Positions 51,798-61,516 of a DNA stretch of 64,000 nucleotides are shown here, in pieces (the stretch's first letter is position 1; each line of letters opens with the position of its first letter). Location: positions 3,316,001 to 3,380,000 of the forward strand of contig NZ_CP149571.1 of NCBI RefSeq assembly GCF_037890695.1, given 5' to 3'. Under the pieces are notes generated by a model. That model saw nothing but the letters and a program-made list of their open reading frames with translations. It was not told the DNA's origin and did not search any database. Position numbers and translations under genes: made by a program. Origin of the DNA: Aeromonas jandaei (GTDB lineage Bacteria > Pseudomonadota > Gammaproteobacteria > Enterobacterales > Aeromonadaceae).

Positions 51798-52424
51798 ATG
51801 TTGAGCCATCTTCGCCGCATCTGGTATGGCCGGGATTTCCGGCAAGGGGAGTTCGCCAGGCTATTCCTGCCCACTCCCGATGATGAGCTGGTCGCCCTCG
51901 ATTTCGAGACCACCAGCCTTGATCCCGAGCAAGCCGAAATAGTCTCTATCGGTGCGGTGCGCATCCAGGGCAACCGGCTGCTGACCGGCGAGGCCCTCAC
52001 CATCAAGGTGCAAGCGCCCGCCACACTGAGCGAGCAGTCGGTGGTGATCCACGGTCTGCGCCATCAGGATCTGCAACAGGGTATAACGCTGGAAGCCGCA
52101 CTGCGCCTGCTGCTCGACTTTATAGGCCCACGCGAACTGGTGGGTTATCACATCGCCTATGACCTGCGTATTCTCAACCTCGCTTGCCGTAAATTGTGGG
52201 GGCTGACCTTGCCACAACGAGGCATAGAGGTGAGCCAGCTCTATCACGATCACCTCTATCGCCGCTATCCCGATGCTGCGATTGACCTCCACTTGAATGC
52301 CATCTGCAGCCACCTTGAGCTCCCATCCCTGCCAGCCCACGATGCCCTTGCCGATGCCACCACGGCCGCGCTCATCTACCTGCGCCTGACCTGTGGCTCG
52401 CCGCTCACTTATCCCAAAGTCTAA
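51798..52424 (+). CDS. DEDDh 3'-5' exonuclease (DnaQ-like)
   Basis: A 208-aa exonuclease domain protein. Exo I: ALDFETTSLDPEQAEIVSIGAV (D, E); Exo II: GYHIAYDLRILNLACRKLW; Exo III: PAHDALADATTAALIYL (H and D of DEDDh). The four acidic residues and the His are present, so it should be active on DNA or RNA ends. It starts 2 nt after the DUF294 gene, so the two form an operon. It is not the polymerase III epsilon subunit proper, lacking its C-terminal tail. Confidence 0.88.
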   Translation: MLSHLRRIWYGRDFRQGEFARLFLPTPDDELVALDFETTSLDPEQAEIVSIGAVRIQGNRLLTGEALTIKVQAPATLSEQSVVIHGLRHQDLQQGITLEAALRLLLDFIGPRELVGYHIAYDLRILNLACRKLWGLTLPQRGIEVSQLYHDHLYRRYPDAAIDLHLNAICSHLELPSLPAHDALADATTAALIYLRLTCGSPLTYPKV

Positions 52425-52531
52425 TTGTCGACAAATAACATTTAATTCACATTTTGCTTACATGAGCAGATTGCCTGCTCGTCGGGGTTACCCCATCCAC
52501 CGCTGACACTCATATGTCATGGAGAACTGCA

Positions 52532-52843
52532 ATGGAACAGCAAAGCTATCTGAGGATCCAGCAAGATCCCACCTTCCAGGAGCTGGTCGCCAAGCGCCAG
52601 CGTTTTGCCTGGGCCCTCTCGGCTCTGATGCTGGGACTCTACCTGGCGTTTATCCTGCTCATCGCCTTTGATCCCGGTTGGCTCGGCACCCCGCTCAGCG
52701 AGGGGTCGACCATTACCCGTGGCATCCCGGTCGGAGTGGGGTTGATCCTCTCCTCTTTCGTGCTGACCGGCGTCTATGTGTTTCGCGCCAACGGCGAGTT
52801 TGACGAGCTGAACCAGAAGATCCTCAAGGGGGTGAAAAAATGA
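52532..52843 (+). CDS. yjcH: DUF485 membrane protein YjcH
   Basis: A 103-aa small membrane protein with two helices ([19 protein letters not shown] and [18 protein letters not shown]). It begins with the DUF485 N-terminal pattern [16 protein letters not shown]. In E. coli yjcH lies between acs and actP and is co-expressed with acetate uptake. Start MEQQSY, with GGAG 8 nt upstream; its stop overlaps actP by 4 nt. Confidence 0.93.
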   Translation: MEQQSYLRIQQDPTFQELVAKRQRFAWALSALMLGLYLAFILLIAFDPGWLGTPLSEGSTITRGIPVGVGLILSSFVLTGVYVFRANGEFDELNQKILKGVKK

Positions 52844-54492
52844 AAGGCAAACTCTTGTTGTTGGCCTCACTGGCCTCTTCACCCCTGCTGGCCGCCGATG
52901 CGATAAGTGGCGAGGTGCACCGCCAGCCCCTCAATATCTCGGCCATTCTGATGTTCGTGGTCTTCGTGGCCGCCACCCTGTTCATCACCTACTGGGCCTC
53001 CAAGCGCAACCGCTCGGCCTCTGACTACTATGCAGCGGGTGGCCGCATCACCGGCTTCCAGAATGGCCTGGCCATCGCCGGTGACTACATGTCTGCCGCC
53101 TCCTTCCTCGGGATCTCGGCGCTGGTCTACACCTCCGGCTACGATGGTCTCATCTACTCCATCGGCTTTCTGGTGGGCTGGCCCATCATTCTGTTCCTGA
53201 TCGCAGAGCGGCTGCGCAACCTCGGCAAATATACCTTCGCCGACGTTGCCTCCTACCGCCTCAAGCAGACCGAGGTGCGCACCCTCTCCGCCTGCGGCTC
53301 GCTGGTGGTGGTCGCCCTCTACCTCATCGCCCAGATGGTCGGAGCCGGCAAACTGATCGAACTGCTGTTCGGCCTGCAATACCATGTGGCCGTGGTACTG
53401 GTCGGTATCCTGATGGTGCTCTACGTGCTGTTTGGCGGCATGCTGGCCACCACCTGGGTGCAGATCATCAAGGCAGTGATGCTGCTCTCCGGTGCCAGCT
53501 TCATGGCCATCATGGTGATGAAATCGGTCAACTTCGACATCGGCACCCTCTTTAGCGAAGCGGTGAAGGTACACGAGAAAGGGATCGCCATCATGAGCCC
53601 GGGTGGTCTGGTTGCTGACCCCATCTCCGCCATCTCGCTCGGTCTGGCACTGATGTTCGGCACCGCCGGCCTGCCTCACATCCTGATGCGTTTCTTCACC
53701 GTGAGCGATGCCAAGGAGGCGCGCAAGAGCGTCTTCTTCGCCACCGGCTTTATCGGTTACTTCTACATCCTCACCTTTATCATCGGCTTTGGCGCCATCC
53801 TGCTGGTCAGCACTAACCCGGCCTTCAAGGATGCCACCGGCGCCCTGCTGGGCGGCACCAACATGGCCGCGATCCATCTGGCCAATGCCGTGGGTGGCAG
53901 CCTGTTCCTCGGCTTCATCTCCGCCGTGGCGTTTGCCACCATCCTGGCGGTGGTAGCAGGCCTGACCCTGGCCGGTGCCTCTGCGGTCTCCCACGACCTC
54001 TACGCCAACGTCATCAAGCATGGCAAGGCCAACGAGGCGGACGAGCTGCGGGTCTCCAAGCTCACTACCGTGGTACTGGGTGTGGTCGCCATCGGCCTTG
54101 GCATCCTGTTCGAGAAGCAGAACATCGCCTTCATGGTGGGGCTGGCCTTCTCCATCGCTGCCAGCTGCAACTTCCCGGTACTGTTCCTCTCCATGTTCTG
54201 GTCACGCCTGACCACCCGAGGCGCCGTCTACGGTGGCTGGCTGGGGCTGGCGAGCGCAGTCACCCTGATGGTGCTGGGCCCGACCGTGTGGGTGAAGGTG
54301 CTGGGTCATGCCCAGGCCATCTTCCCCTACGAGTACCCGGCGCTCTTCTCCATGGCGCTGGCGTTTGTCGGGATCTGGTTCTTCTCCATCACCGACAGCT
54401 CCCAGAGCGCGGCTGACGAGCATGCCAAGTTCCTGCCGCAGTTCGTCCGCTCCCAGACCGGGCTGGGCGCCTCCGGTGCCACTTCCCACTAA
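52840..54492 (+). CDS. actP: Cation:acetate symporter ActP
   Basis: A 550-aa sodium:solute symporter (SSS family). A signal-like N-terminus [21 protein letters not shown], then about 13 helices. [36 protein letters not shown] is the ActP signature; [21 protein letters not shown] and [22 protein letters not shown] follow. It brings acetate and other short acids in. Overlap with yjcH shows coupling. acs is not in the window. Confidence 0.95.
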   Translation: MKGKLLLLASLASSPLLAADAISGEVHRQPLNISAILMFVVFVAATLFITYWASKRNRSASDYYAAGGRITGFQNGLAIAGDYMSAASFLGISALVYTSGYDGLIYSIGFLVGWPIILFLIAERLRNLGKYTFADVASYRLKQTEVRTLSACGSLVVVALYLIAQMVGAGKLIELLFGLQYHVAVVLVGILMVLYVLFGGMLATTWVQIIKAVMLLSGASFMAIMVMKSVNFDIGTLFSEAVKVHEKGIAIMSPGGLVADPISAISLGLALMFGTAGLPHILMRFFTVSDAKEARKSVFFATGFIGYFYILTFIIGFGAILLVSTNPAFKDATGALLGGTNMAAIHLANAVGGSLFLGFISAVAFATILAVVAGLTLAGASAVSHDLYANVIKHGKANEADELRVSKLTTVVLGVVAIGLGILFEKQNIAFMVGLAFSIAASCNFPVLFLSMFWSRLTTRGAVYGGWLGLASAVTLMVLGPTVWVKVLGHAQAIFPYEYPALFSMALAFVGIWFFSITDSSQSAADEHAKFLPQFVRSQTGLGASGATSH

Positions 54493-54508
54493 CGGGTAGC
54501 CATCACGC

Positions 54509-54538
54509 AAAAGCCGGCTTCATGCCGGCTTTTTTTAT
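54509..54538 (+). terminator. Terminator after actP
   Basis: A 10-bp stem AAAAGCCGGC/GCCGGCTTTT with a 5-nt loop followed by TTTTTA, 17 nt after the actP stop. Confidence 0.92.
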
Positions 54539-54656
54539 TACCCGTCAATCGGCTACGCGCCACGCTTGCACCGATCAAGATCACAGTTCTTGCTAAAACT
54601 TTTGGGGGATCTGTGCCATAATGCGCGCCATTTGACAGACAACCGGGACACATACC

Positions 54657-56249
54657 TTGTTAAGCAGCAACAACATCACCATGCAGTTCGGCGCCAAGCC
54701 GCTGTTTGAGAACATCAACGTCAAGTTTGGCGGCGGCAACCGCTATGGCCTTATCGGCGCCAACGGCTGTGGCAAGTCCACCTTCATGAAGATCCTCGGT
54801 GGTGATCTGGAGCCCACTGGCGGTAATGTGAGCCTGGACGTCAACGAGCGCATCGGTAAGCTGCGTCAGGATCAGTTCGCCTACGAAGAGATGCGCGTAC
54901 TGGACGTGGTCATGATGGGCCACACCGAGCTGTGGGCAGCCATCGCCGAGCGCGATGCCATCTACGCCAACCTCGAAGCCACCGACGAAGACTACATGAA
55001 GGCCGCCGAGCTGGAAGGTCTGGTTGCCGAGTATGACGGCTACACCGCCGAAGCGCGCGCAGGCGAGCTGCTGCTGGGTGTCGGCATTCCGCTCGAGCAG
55101 CACAACGGTCCGATGAGCGAAGTGGCGCCGGGCTGGAAACTGCGGGTGCTGCTGGCACAGGCCCTCTTCTCCAACCCCGATATCCTGTTGCTGGACGAAC
55201 CGACCAACAACCTGGACATCAACACCATTCGCTGGCTGGAGCAGGTGCTCAACGATCGTGAAAGCACCATGATCATCATCTCTCACGACCGTCACTTCCT
55301 GAACTCCGTCTGTACCCACATGGCGGATCTGGACTACGGCGAGCTGCGCGTCTACCCGGGCAACTACGACGACTACATGCTGGCCGCCACCCAGGCGCGC
55401 GAACGTCTGCTGGCCGACAACGCCAAGAAGAAGGCCCAGATCGCCGATCTGCAATCCTTCGTCTCCCGTTTCAGCGCCAACGCCTCCAAGTCTCGTCAGG
55501 CGACCTCCCGTCTCAAGCAGATCGACAAGATCAAGATTGAGGACGTCAAGGTCTCCAGCCGCCAGAACCCCTTCATCCGCTTCGAGCAGGACAAAAAGCT
55601 CTATCGCAACATCCTGGAAGTGGAAGGTGTATCCAAGGGTTATGGCGACGATCCCCTGTTCAAGGGCCTCAACATGATGATGGAAGTGGGCGAGAAGGTA
55701 GCCATCCTGGGTACCAACGGTATCGGTAAATCCACTCTGATCAAGACCCTTGTCGGCGCACTGGCTCCGGATACCGGCACCATCAAGTGGTCCGAGAACG
55801 CCCAGATCGGTTACTACGCTCAGGATCACGCCGAAGATTTCGACACCGATCTCAACGTGTTCGACTGGATGGCCCAGTGGAAACAGGAGAACGAAGACGA
55901 GCAGGCTGTACGCTCCATTCTGGGCCGTCTGCTCTTCTCTCAGGACGACATCAAGAAGCCGGTCAAGGTGCTCTCTGGTGGTGAACAGGGTCGCATGCTG
56001 TTCGGCAAGCTGATGATGCAGCGCCCCAACATCCTGATCATGGATGAGCCGACCAACCACCTGGACATGGAATCCATCGAATCCTTGAACATGGCGCTGG
56101 AGCTCTACCAGGGGACCCTGATCTTCGTCTCCCACGACCGCGAATTCGTCTCCTCTCTGGCGACCCGCATCCTGGAGCTGACCGAAGATGGCATCCGCGA
56201 CTTCGGTGGTACCTACGAGGATTACCTGCGCACTCAGGGCGTGGTGTAA
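54657..56249 (+). CDS. ybiT: ABC-F family ATPase YbiT
   Basis: A 530-aa ABC-F protein acting on ribosomes rather than as a transporter. Two nucleotide-binding domains: Walker [13 protein letters not shown] (about 36-47) and [12 protein letters not shown]; signatures [13 protein letters not shown] and [13 protein letters not shown]; Walker [12 protein letters not shown] and [11 protein letters not shown]. Length and sequence are almost those of E. coli YbiT (530 aa). The start is a TTG giving MLSSNN; no ATG fits, because the next in-frame one (Met9) would cut into the first strand. A weak GGGA site precedes it. Confidence 0.95.
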   Translation: MLSSNNITMQFGAKPLFENINVKFGGGNRYGLIGANGCGKSTFMKILGGDLEPTGGNVSLDVNERIGKLRQDQFAYEEMRVLDVVMMGHTELWAAIAERDAIYANLEATDEDYMKAAELEGLVAEYDGYTAEARAGELLLGVGIPLEQHNGPMSEVAPGWKLRVLLAQALFSNPDILLLDEPTNNLDINTIRWLEQVLNDRESTMIIISHDRHFLNSVCTHMADLDYGELRVYPGNYDDYMLAATQARERLLADNAKKKAQIADLQSFVSRFSANASKSRQATSRLKQIDKIKIEDVKVSSRQNPFIRFEQDKKLYRNILEVEGVSKGYGDDPLFKGLNMMMEVGEKVAILGTNGIGKSTLIKTLVGALAPDTGTIKWSENAQIGYYAQDHAEDFDTDLNVFDWMAQWKQENEDEQAVRSILGRLLFSQDDIKKPVKVLSGGEQGRMLFGKLMMQRPNILIMDEPTNHLDMESIESLNMALELYQGTLIFVSHDREFVSSLATRILELTEDGIRDFGGTYEDYLRTQGVV

Positions 56250-56278
56250 CTCCCTACCCTGCACAAACTCGCAATGAG

Positions 56279-56308
56279 AAACCGGCACTTATGTGCCGGT
56301 TTTTTTGT
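56279..56308 (+). terminator. Terminator after ybiT
   Basis: A 10-bp stem AAACCGGCAC/GTGCCGGTTT with a 4-nt loop, then TTTTGTG, 30 nt past the stop. Confidence 0.92.
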
Positions 56309-56393
56309 GTCCCATGTTTATGGCGACTGATATGGCTTACGGCTGCGCAGCGATCACTGGGAGCAGGGCTTGATTATTCCACTCGCCCACAGA

Positions 56394-56424
56394 TAAAAAA
56401 ACGGCTCCATCAAGGAGCCGTTTT
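56394..56424 (-). terminator. Terminator after ppiD
   Basis: An 11-bp stem AAAACGGCTCC/GGAGCCGTTTT with a 5-nt loop; on the minus strand seven T residues overlap and follow it. It lies 20 nt past the ppiD stop. Confidence 0.92.
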
Positions 56425-56443
56425 CACTGGATTGAACTGACGA

Positions 56444-58357
56444 TTACTCGACAGTCGCTTCCACGCTGGTGAAGTACTCGATCTTGGCAGCTTTACGCAA
56501 CTCGTCGATCAGAGACTTGTAATCCACTTGTGCTTTGCCCTGACCCAGCTGACCTTGCAGCATGGCAACCATCTTGGAAGGCTCGGCAGGTACGTTCACC
56601 TTGTCCAGCGCCACCACTACTCGGTCACCGTTGCTCTCGGCAACCAGAGCCACGCTCGGCTTGCCATCCTTGGGATGGGGCAGCGTGAAGGCTTCGGTAA
56701 CCAGATTCTGATCCATCTCGCGATCGAAACGGGACACCCCTTTGTGGGTTTGTACCTTCAGACCCAGCGCAGCCAGATCGCCATCGATGCTCTTGCCAGC
56801 CTTGAGCTTGTCCAGCAGGCCCTGAGCCTTGCCACGGGCCACTTCACCGGCCTTGTCATGCTTGATGGCGGCAATCACCTGCTCTTTCACCTCGGCCAGC
56901 GGCTTGACCGCTTTGGGCTTGTGACCGGTGATGTGCAGCACCAGCGCCTTGCCGTCAGCCAGCTCGATCACGTCGGAGTTGGTGTTGTCATCGCGCAGCT
57001 GCTCGGAGAACGCCACGGAGAGCACCTTGGGATCGTTAAGCGGAGCAGGTGCAGAACCTTGGCTGAAGTAGTCGGAGGATTGCACCTTCAGACCCATGGC
57101 CTCGGCGGTCATGTCCAGCGAATCCGGGTTTTCGAAGCTGTTGTCAGCCATCTTCTGCTGCTCGGCAAAGAAGCGCTCTTTGGCCTTGTCGCTCTGCAGA
57201 CGGTTGATGGTCTCTTCCTTCACATCGGCAAACGGCTTGGTCTGAGCAGGCTCAACACCCAGCAGCTTGATGATGTGGAAACCGAACGGGCTCTTGACGA
57301 CGGCGGAGAGATCGCCCGCCTTGTTCAGGGCAAAGGCCGCCTTCTCGAAGGACGGATCCATCACCCCTTTCTCGAACCAGTCCAGTTCGCCGCCTTTTTT
57401 GGCGGAGAAGGTATCAGATGAGTCGGACTTGGCCAGCGCAGCGAAATCATCACCCGCCTTGGCTTTGGCCAACACGGCTTCTGCTTTCTGCTCGGCCGCT
57501 TTCTCATCTTTGCCAAACGGGATCAGGATATGGGCAACATGACGACGCTCGGGACGCTGGAACAGATCCTGATGCTGGTCGTAGTAATCTTGGGCATCCT
57601 GTTCGGTGACCTTGATATCCTTGGCGAGGTTGGTCGCATCCAGCAGCAAGTAGTCTACTTTCACCTGCTCGTCATTCATGAAGTGGGCGCCATTGGCCTT
57701 GTAGTACTGCTCCAGCTCGTTGTCTGAAACCTGTACGTCAGCCACATAGTTGGCAGCCGCCAGACGCACCAGACGCAGATCGCGAGTCTGGTTGTAGAGC
57801 TTGTCGAGCTGCTCCGCTTCACCCTTGAGGGAAAACTCGGTACCCAGCAAGGCACTCATCAGTTGTTGACGCACCATGTCCTGGCGCAGGGAATCGCGGA
57901 ACATTTCGGGGGTCATGCCGGCACGACGGATCAGCTGCAGGTAGCGATCATTGTTGAACTTGCCGTTCTCGGCAAACTCGGGCATGGCAACGATGGCCTG
58001 CTTGATCTGCTCATCGCTGACCCGCAGACCCAGCTCGCGAGCCTTGCTGTCCAGCAACGCCTGATCGATCAGGCGATCCAGCACACCGCGGCGGAACTGT
58101 TTCATGTAATCGGGGTTCGCGGCCAGCTGGCTGAATGCCTCTCCCATCTGGGATTCCATGCGGGCGCGCTCGTTGCGGTAGGCGTTCTCCAGTGCGGCTG
58201 CACTGATATCTGTGCCGTTGACAGTGGCGGGGGCGGTACGGGCCGGACCATTCAGGTAACTACCTACACCAGCCAAAGCAAAGGAGAGGATGATCAGGCC
58301 CAAGATAACCTTGGCTACCTTGCCTTGCGCCCCTTCGCGTAGTTTATCCAACATCAT
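56444..58357 (-). CDS. ppiD: Periplasmic peptidyl-prolyl isomerase-like chaperone PpiD
   Basis: A 637-aa inner-membrane-anchored chaperone working near the SecYEG exit. One N-terminal helix (VAKVILGLIILSFALAGVGSYL, about 14-35), a SurA-like region with RRGVLDRLIDQALLDSKARELGL, and a parvulin-like domain around RPERRHVAHILIPF to SPFGFHIIKLLGVEPAQ. Start MMLDKLREGAQG chosen from E. coli PpiD (MMDSLR); the longer frame is in the untranslated leader. Next to hupB, as in enterobacteria. Confidence 0.95.
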   Translation of the reverse strand: MMLDKLREGAQGKVAKVILGLIILSFALAGVGSYLNGPARTAPATVNGTDISAAALENAYRNERARMESQMGEAFSQLAANPDYMKQFRRGVLDRLIDQALLDSKARELGLRVSDEQIKQAIVAMPEFAENGKFNNDRYLQLIRRAGMTPEMFRDSLRQDMVRQQLMSALLGTEFSLKGEAEQLDKLYNQTRDLRLVRLAAANYVADVQVSDNELEQYYKANGAHFMNDEQVKVDYLLLDATNLAKDIKVTEQDAQDYYDQHQDLFQRPERRHVAHILIPFGKDEKAAEQKAEAVLAKAKAGDDFAALAKSDSSDTFSAKKGGELDWFEKGVMDPSFEKAAFALNKAGDLSAVVKSPFGFHIIKLLGVEPAQTKPFADVKEETINRLQSDKAKERFFAEQQKMADNSFENPDSLDMTAEAMGLKVQSSDYFSQGSAPAPLNDPKVLSVAFSEQLRDDNTNSDVIELADGKALVLHITGHKPKAVKPLAEVKEQVIAAIKHDKAGEVARGKAQGLLDKLKAGKSIDGDLAALGLKVQTHKGVSRFDREMDQNLVTEAFTLPHPKDGKPSVALVAESNGDRVVVALDKVNVPAEPSKMVAMLQGQLGQGKAQVDYKSLIDELRKAAKIEYFTSVEATVE

Positions 58358-58399
58358 GTTTGTACTTATGCTCCCGACTCGATGGGCGTAAATAATGAA

Positions 58400-58426
58400 A
58401 AGGCGCACCGATTGCGATGCGCCTTG
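58400..58426 (-). terminator. Terminator after hupB
   Basis: An 8-bp stem AAGGCGCA/TGCGCCTT with a 10-nt loop; on the minus strand followed by TTCATTATT. It separates hupB from ppiD. Confidence 0.7.
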
Positions 58427-58507
58427 GTCAATCAGTATGAGAGAGGACTCTCTAACCTGTCTGGTCTGCGACCAAGGACGGTAGCCGACATATCATCGGC
58501 GCCCGAC

Positions 58508-58780
58508 TTAGTTGACCGCGTCTTTCAGGGCCTTACCGGCTTTGAAGGCAGGAACTTTACCAGCAGCGATTTCGATGGTCGCGCCAGTTTGCGGGTTACG
58601 GCCAGAACGGGCAGCACGCTCGCGTACAGCGAAAGTACCGAAACCAACCAGAGCAACCTGGTCACCCTCTTTCAGAGCTTCACCTACAGCGTCAATGAAG
58701 GCATCCAACGCACGGCCGGCAGCAGCCTTGGAGATATCAGCACCGTCTGCAATCTTGTCAATCAGTTGAGATTTATTCAC
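58508..58780 (-). CDS. hupB: DNA-binding protein HU-beta
   Basis: A 90-aa nucleoid protein starting [18 protein letters not shown], with the arm motif [21 protein letters not shown] and end [14 protein letters not shown], as expected for HU. It bends DNA as a dimer. It follows lon by 240 bp, the usual order. Confidence 0.97.
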   Translation of the reverse strand: MNKSQLIDKIADGADISKAAAGRALDAFIDAVGEALKEGDQVALVGFGTFAVRERAARSGRNPQTGATIEIAAGKVPAFKAGKALKDAVN

Positions 58781-59020
58781 TCTTATATTCCCCTTTTATC
58801 GAACACCGCTGCGGCGCTGATTTCCCTGGCCACAACAAGTGGAGGTTTTATAGCAAGCCTCCTGACCAGTTGCAAGTGACAATCTGGCGCAAACCCGCGC
58901 CACACAACGCATTGCGACTTATCACGAGAACCCGATCGGTGGTCAAGGCTACTTCCGTTATGGGATGCATGCAAGCCTTAACCACCCCCCGAATGCGCCA
59001 AATTTGCGGCGCATCAAAAT

Positions 59021-61375
59021 TTACACGACAGAAACGCGCTCAAACCCTTGCGGATTGTCCTGCAACGCCAGTTCCAGCACCTCGTCTATCCAGCGAACGG
59101 GATAGATTTCAAGGTCTTGTTTGACGTTTGCCGGAATCTCCTCGAGGTCACGTTCGTTCTCTTTCGGGATCAGCACACGCTTGATACCACCACGGTGAGC
59201 AGCCAGCAGTTTCTCTTTGAGACCACCGATGGGCAGCACTTCACCACGCAAGGTGATTTCACCTGTCATGGCCACATCAGCACGAACCGGATTACCGGTC
59301 AAGCTGGAGACCAGCGCAGTACACATGGCGATACCGGCGCTCGGACCATCTTTCGGGGTCGCCCCTTCCGGTACGTGCACGTGAATGTCACGCTTCTCGT
59401 AGAAGTCAGCATTGATGCGCAGCTTCTCGGCACGGGCACGTACGACAGTCATGGCAGCCTGGATAGACTCCTGCATCACATCACCCAAAGAACCGGTGTA
59501 AGTGAGTTTGCCCTTGCCCGGCATGTTGGTGGTCTCGATGGTGAGCAGGTCGCCCCCCACCTCGGTTCACGCCAGACCACACACCTGACCAATCTGGTTC
59601 TGGTCGGTGGCCTTGCCGTAATCGAAGCGCTGCACCCCGAGGAACTCCTTGAGGTTCTCCTGGTTGACCTGAACATGCTTGATGCTCTTGTCCAGCAGAA
59701 TGCGCTTGACCGCTTTGCGACAGATCTTGGAGATTTCACGCTCCAGACTCCGCACCCCCGCTTCACGGGTGTAGTAGCGGATCACCCCGACCAGTGCCGA
59801 ATCCTCGATGGTGATCTCGGAGGCTTTCAGGCCGTTGCGCTGGATCTGCTTGGCAACCAGATGCTGCTTGGCAATGTTGAGCTTCTCGTCTTCGGTGTAA
59901 CCGGAGAGACGGATCACTTCCATCCGGTCCAGCAACGGGCCCGGGATGTTCATGGAGTTGGAGGTGGCCACGAACATCACGTCCGACAGGTCATAATCCA
60001 CTTCCAGATAGTGATCGTTGAAGCTGTTGTTCTGCTCGGGATCGAGTACCTCCAGCAGAGCGGAAGCGGGATCGCCACGCATGTCCGAGCTCATCTTGTC
60101 GATTTCGTCGAGCAGGAACAGCGGGTTCTTCACGCCAACTTTCGCCATCTTCTGGATGAGCTTGCCGGGCATGGAACCGATGTAGGTACGACGGTGTCCG
60201 CGGATCTCCGCTTCGTCACGCACCCCACCGAGGGCCATCCGCACATATTTGCGGCCGGTCGCCTTGGCGATGGATTGGCCCAGCGAGGTCTTGCCCACAC
60301 CGGGAGGGCCAACCAGACAGAGGATGGGGCCCTTGAGCTTGTTCACCCGCGCCTGCACCGCCAGATATTCGAGGATGCGATCCTTGACCTTCTCAAGGCC
60401 ATAGTGATCGGCATCCAGCACCTCTTGCGCCTTGCCCAGGTCTTTCTTGACCTTGGAGCGCGCCTTCCACGGCACCTGTACCATCCAGTCCACATAGCTG
60501 CGAACCACGGTAGCCTCGGCAGACATGGGAGACATCATCTTCAGCTTGGCAAGCTCGGCCTGGGCCTTTTCGCGAGCATCTTCCGGCATGCCAGCCTCTT
60601 CAATCTTGCGATTGAGGGCTTCAAACTCATCCGGGCTATCTTCCAGCTCACCCAGCTCTTTCTGGATGGCCTTCATCTGCTCGTTGAGGTAATACTCGCG
60701 CTGGCTCTTTTCCATCTGCTTCTTGACGCGAGTACGGATGCGCTTCTCAACCTGCAGCAGGTCAATCTCCGACTCCATCATCGCCATCAGGAATTCGATG
60801 CGCTCGGAGACAGAGACAATCTCCAGCACCTTCTGCTTGTCTTCCAGCTTGAGCGGCATGTGAGCGGCCATGGTATCGGCCAGACGCGCAGCATCGTCGA
60901 TCGCCGAAATCGAGGTGAGCACCTCGGGCGGGATCTTCTTGTTGAGCTTGATGTAACCTTCAAACTGGCCGATGGCGGAGCGAACCAGAACTTCCTGATC
61001 CTTGTCGTCAATGGCCTTGGAGGAGATGTACTGGGCCTCGCAGACAAAGAAGTCCTTGTCGTCGATCATCCGCTCCAGGCGAGCACGCTGCCCACCCTCT
61101 ACCAGCACCTTGACGGTGCCATCCGGCAGTTTGAGCATCTGCAGAATATTGGCCACTGTCCCGACGGTGAAGATCTCCTCCACGGTCGGCTCATCGGTTG
61201 ACGCATCCTTCTGGGCCACCAGCAGAACTTTCTTGTCCTGCTCCATGGCCGCTTCCAGACAGCGAATGGATTTTTCCCGCCCCACAAAGAGTGGAATGAC
61301 CATGTGGGGATAAACCACCACGTCACGAAGAGGCAGGACGGGAATCTCGATGCGTTCTGAACGCTCTAGGTTCAT
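59021..61375 (-). pseudogene. lon: ATP-dependent protease Lon, interrupted by in-frame TGA at codon 603
   Basis: The full frame spans 785 codons including the end stop, giving 784 aa, exactly the length of E. coli Lon. Walker A (CLVGPPGVGKTSLG) and Walker B (FLLDEIDKMS) are intact upstream; the protease part after the stop has the catalytic Ser at codon 679 ([13 protein letters not shown]) and the downstream Lys region. The only lesion is TGA at 59569-59567, between GLA and [11 protein letters not shown], where E. coli has Trp603 (TGG expected). As written, Lon would lack its whole protease domain. With no other damage, a sequence error or a very recent mutation is more likely than decay. Start ATG 61375, with GAGAGGAC upstream. 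Confidence 0.9.
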
Positions 61376-61423
61376 ATATGTCCTCTCGGCTTGTTATACC
61401 GTTGGCAAAGCGCTTGGCTGAGT

Positions 61424-61452
61424 ATATGGGGGCGCTCCAACGAGATTCAATC
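61424..61452 (-). promoter_or_regulatory. Sigma-32-like heat-shock promoter of lon
   Basis: On the minus strand, ATTGAA (61451-61446) and CCCCCATAT (61432-61424) lie 13-14 bp apart, resembling the sigma-32 pattern CTTGAA-N13-15-CCCCAT. The -10 element is about 50 bp before the lon ATG. lon is a heat-shock gene in E. coli. Confidence 0.7.
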
Positions 61453-61474
61453 GTCTAAACCGCAAAAAGCATGA

Positions 61475-61493
61475 AAGGGGCAAAAAGCCCCTT
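61475..61493 (-). terminator. Weak hairpin between clpX and lon
   Basis: A 7-bp stem AAGGGGC/GCCCCTT with a 5-nt loop just after clpX, ahead of the lon promoter. No long T run follows, so some readthrough into lon is likely. Confidence 0.5.
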
Positions 61494-61516
61494 CCATTTG
61501 ATTAAAAATCAGACTG

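Noticed and set aside
54660-56288. Long (542-aa) open frame opposite ybiT, and similar long frames opposite lon (59048-61201), clpX (61535-62815), actP (52879-54021) and the AGCS gene (47550-48890)
   Set aside because: All mirror the codon pattern of strongly conserved genes on the other strand; none shows a domain or ribosome site.
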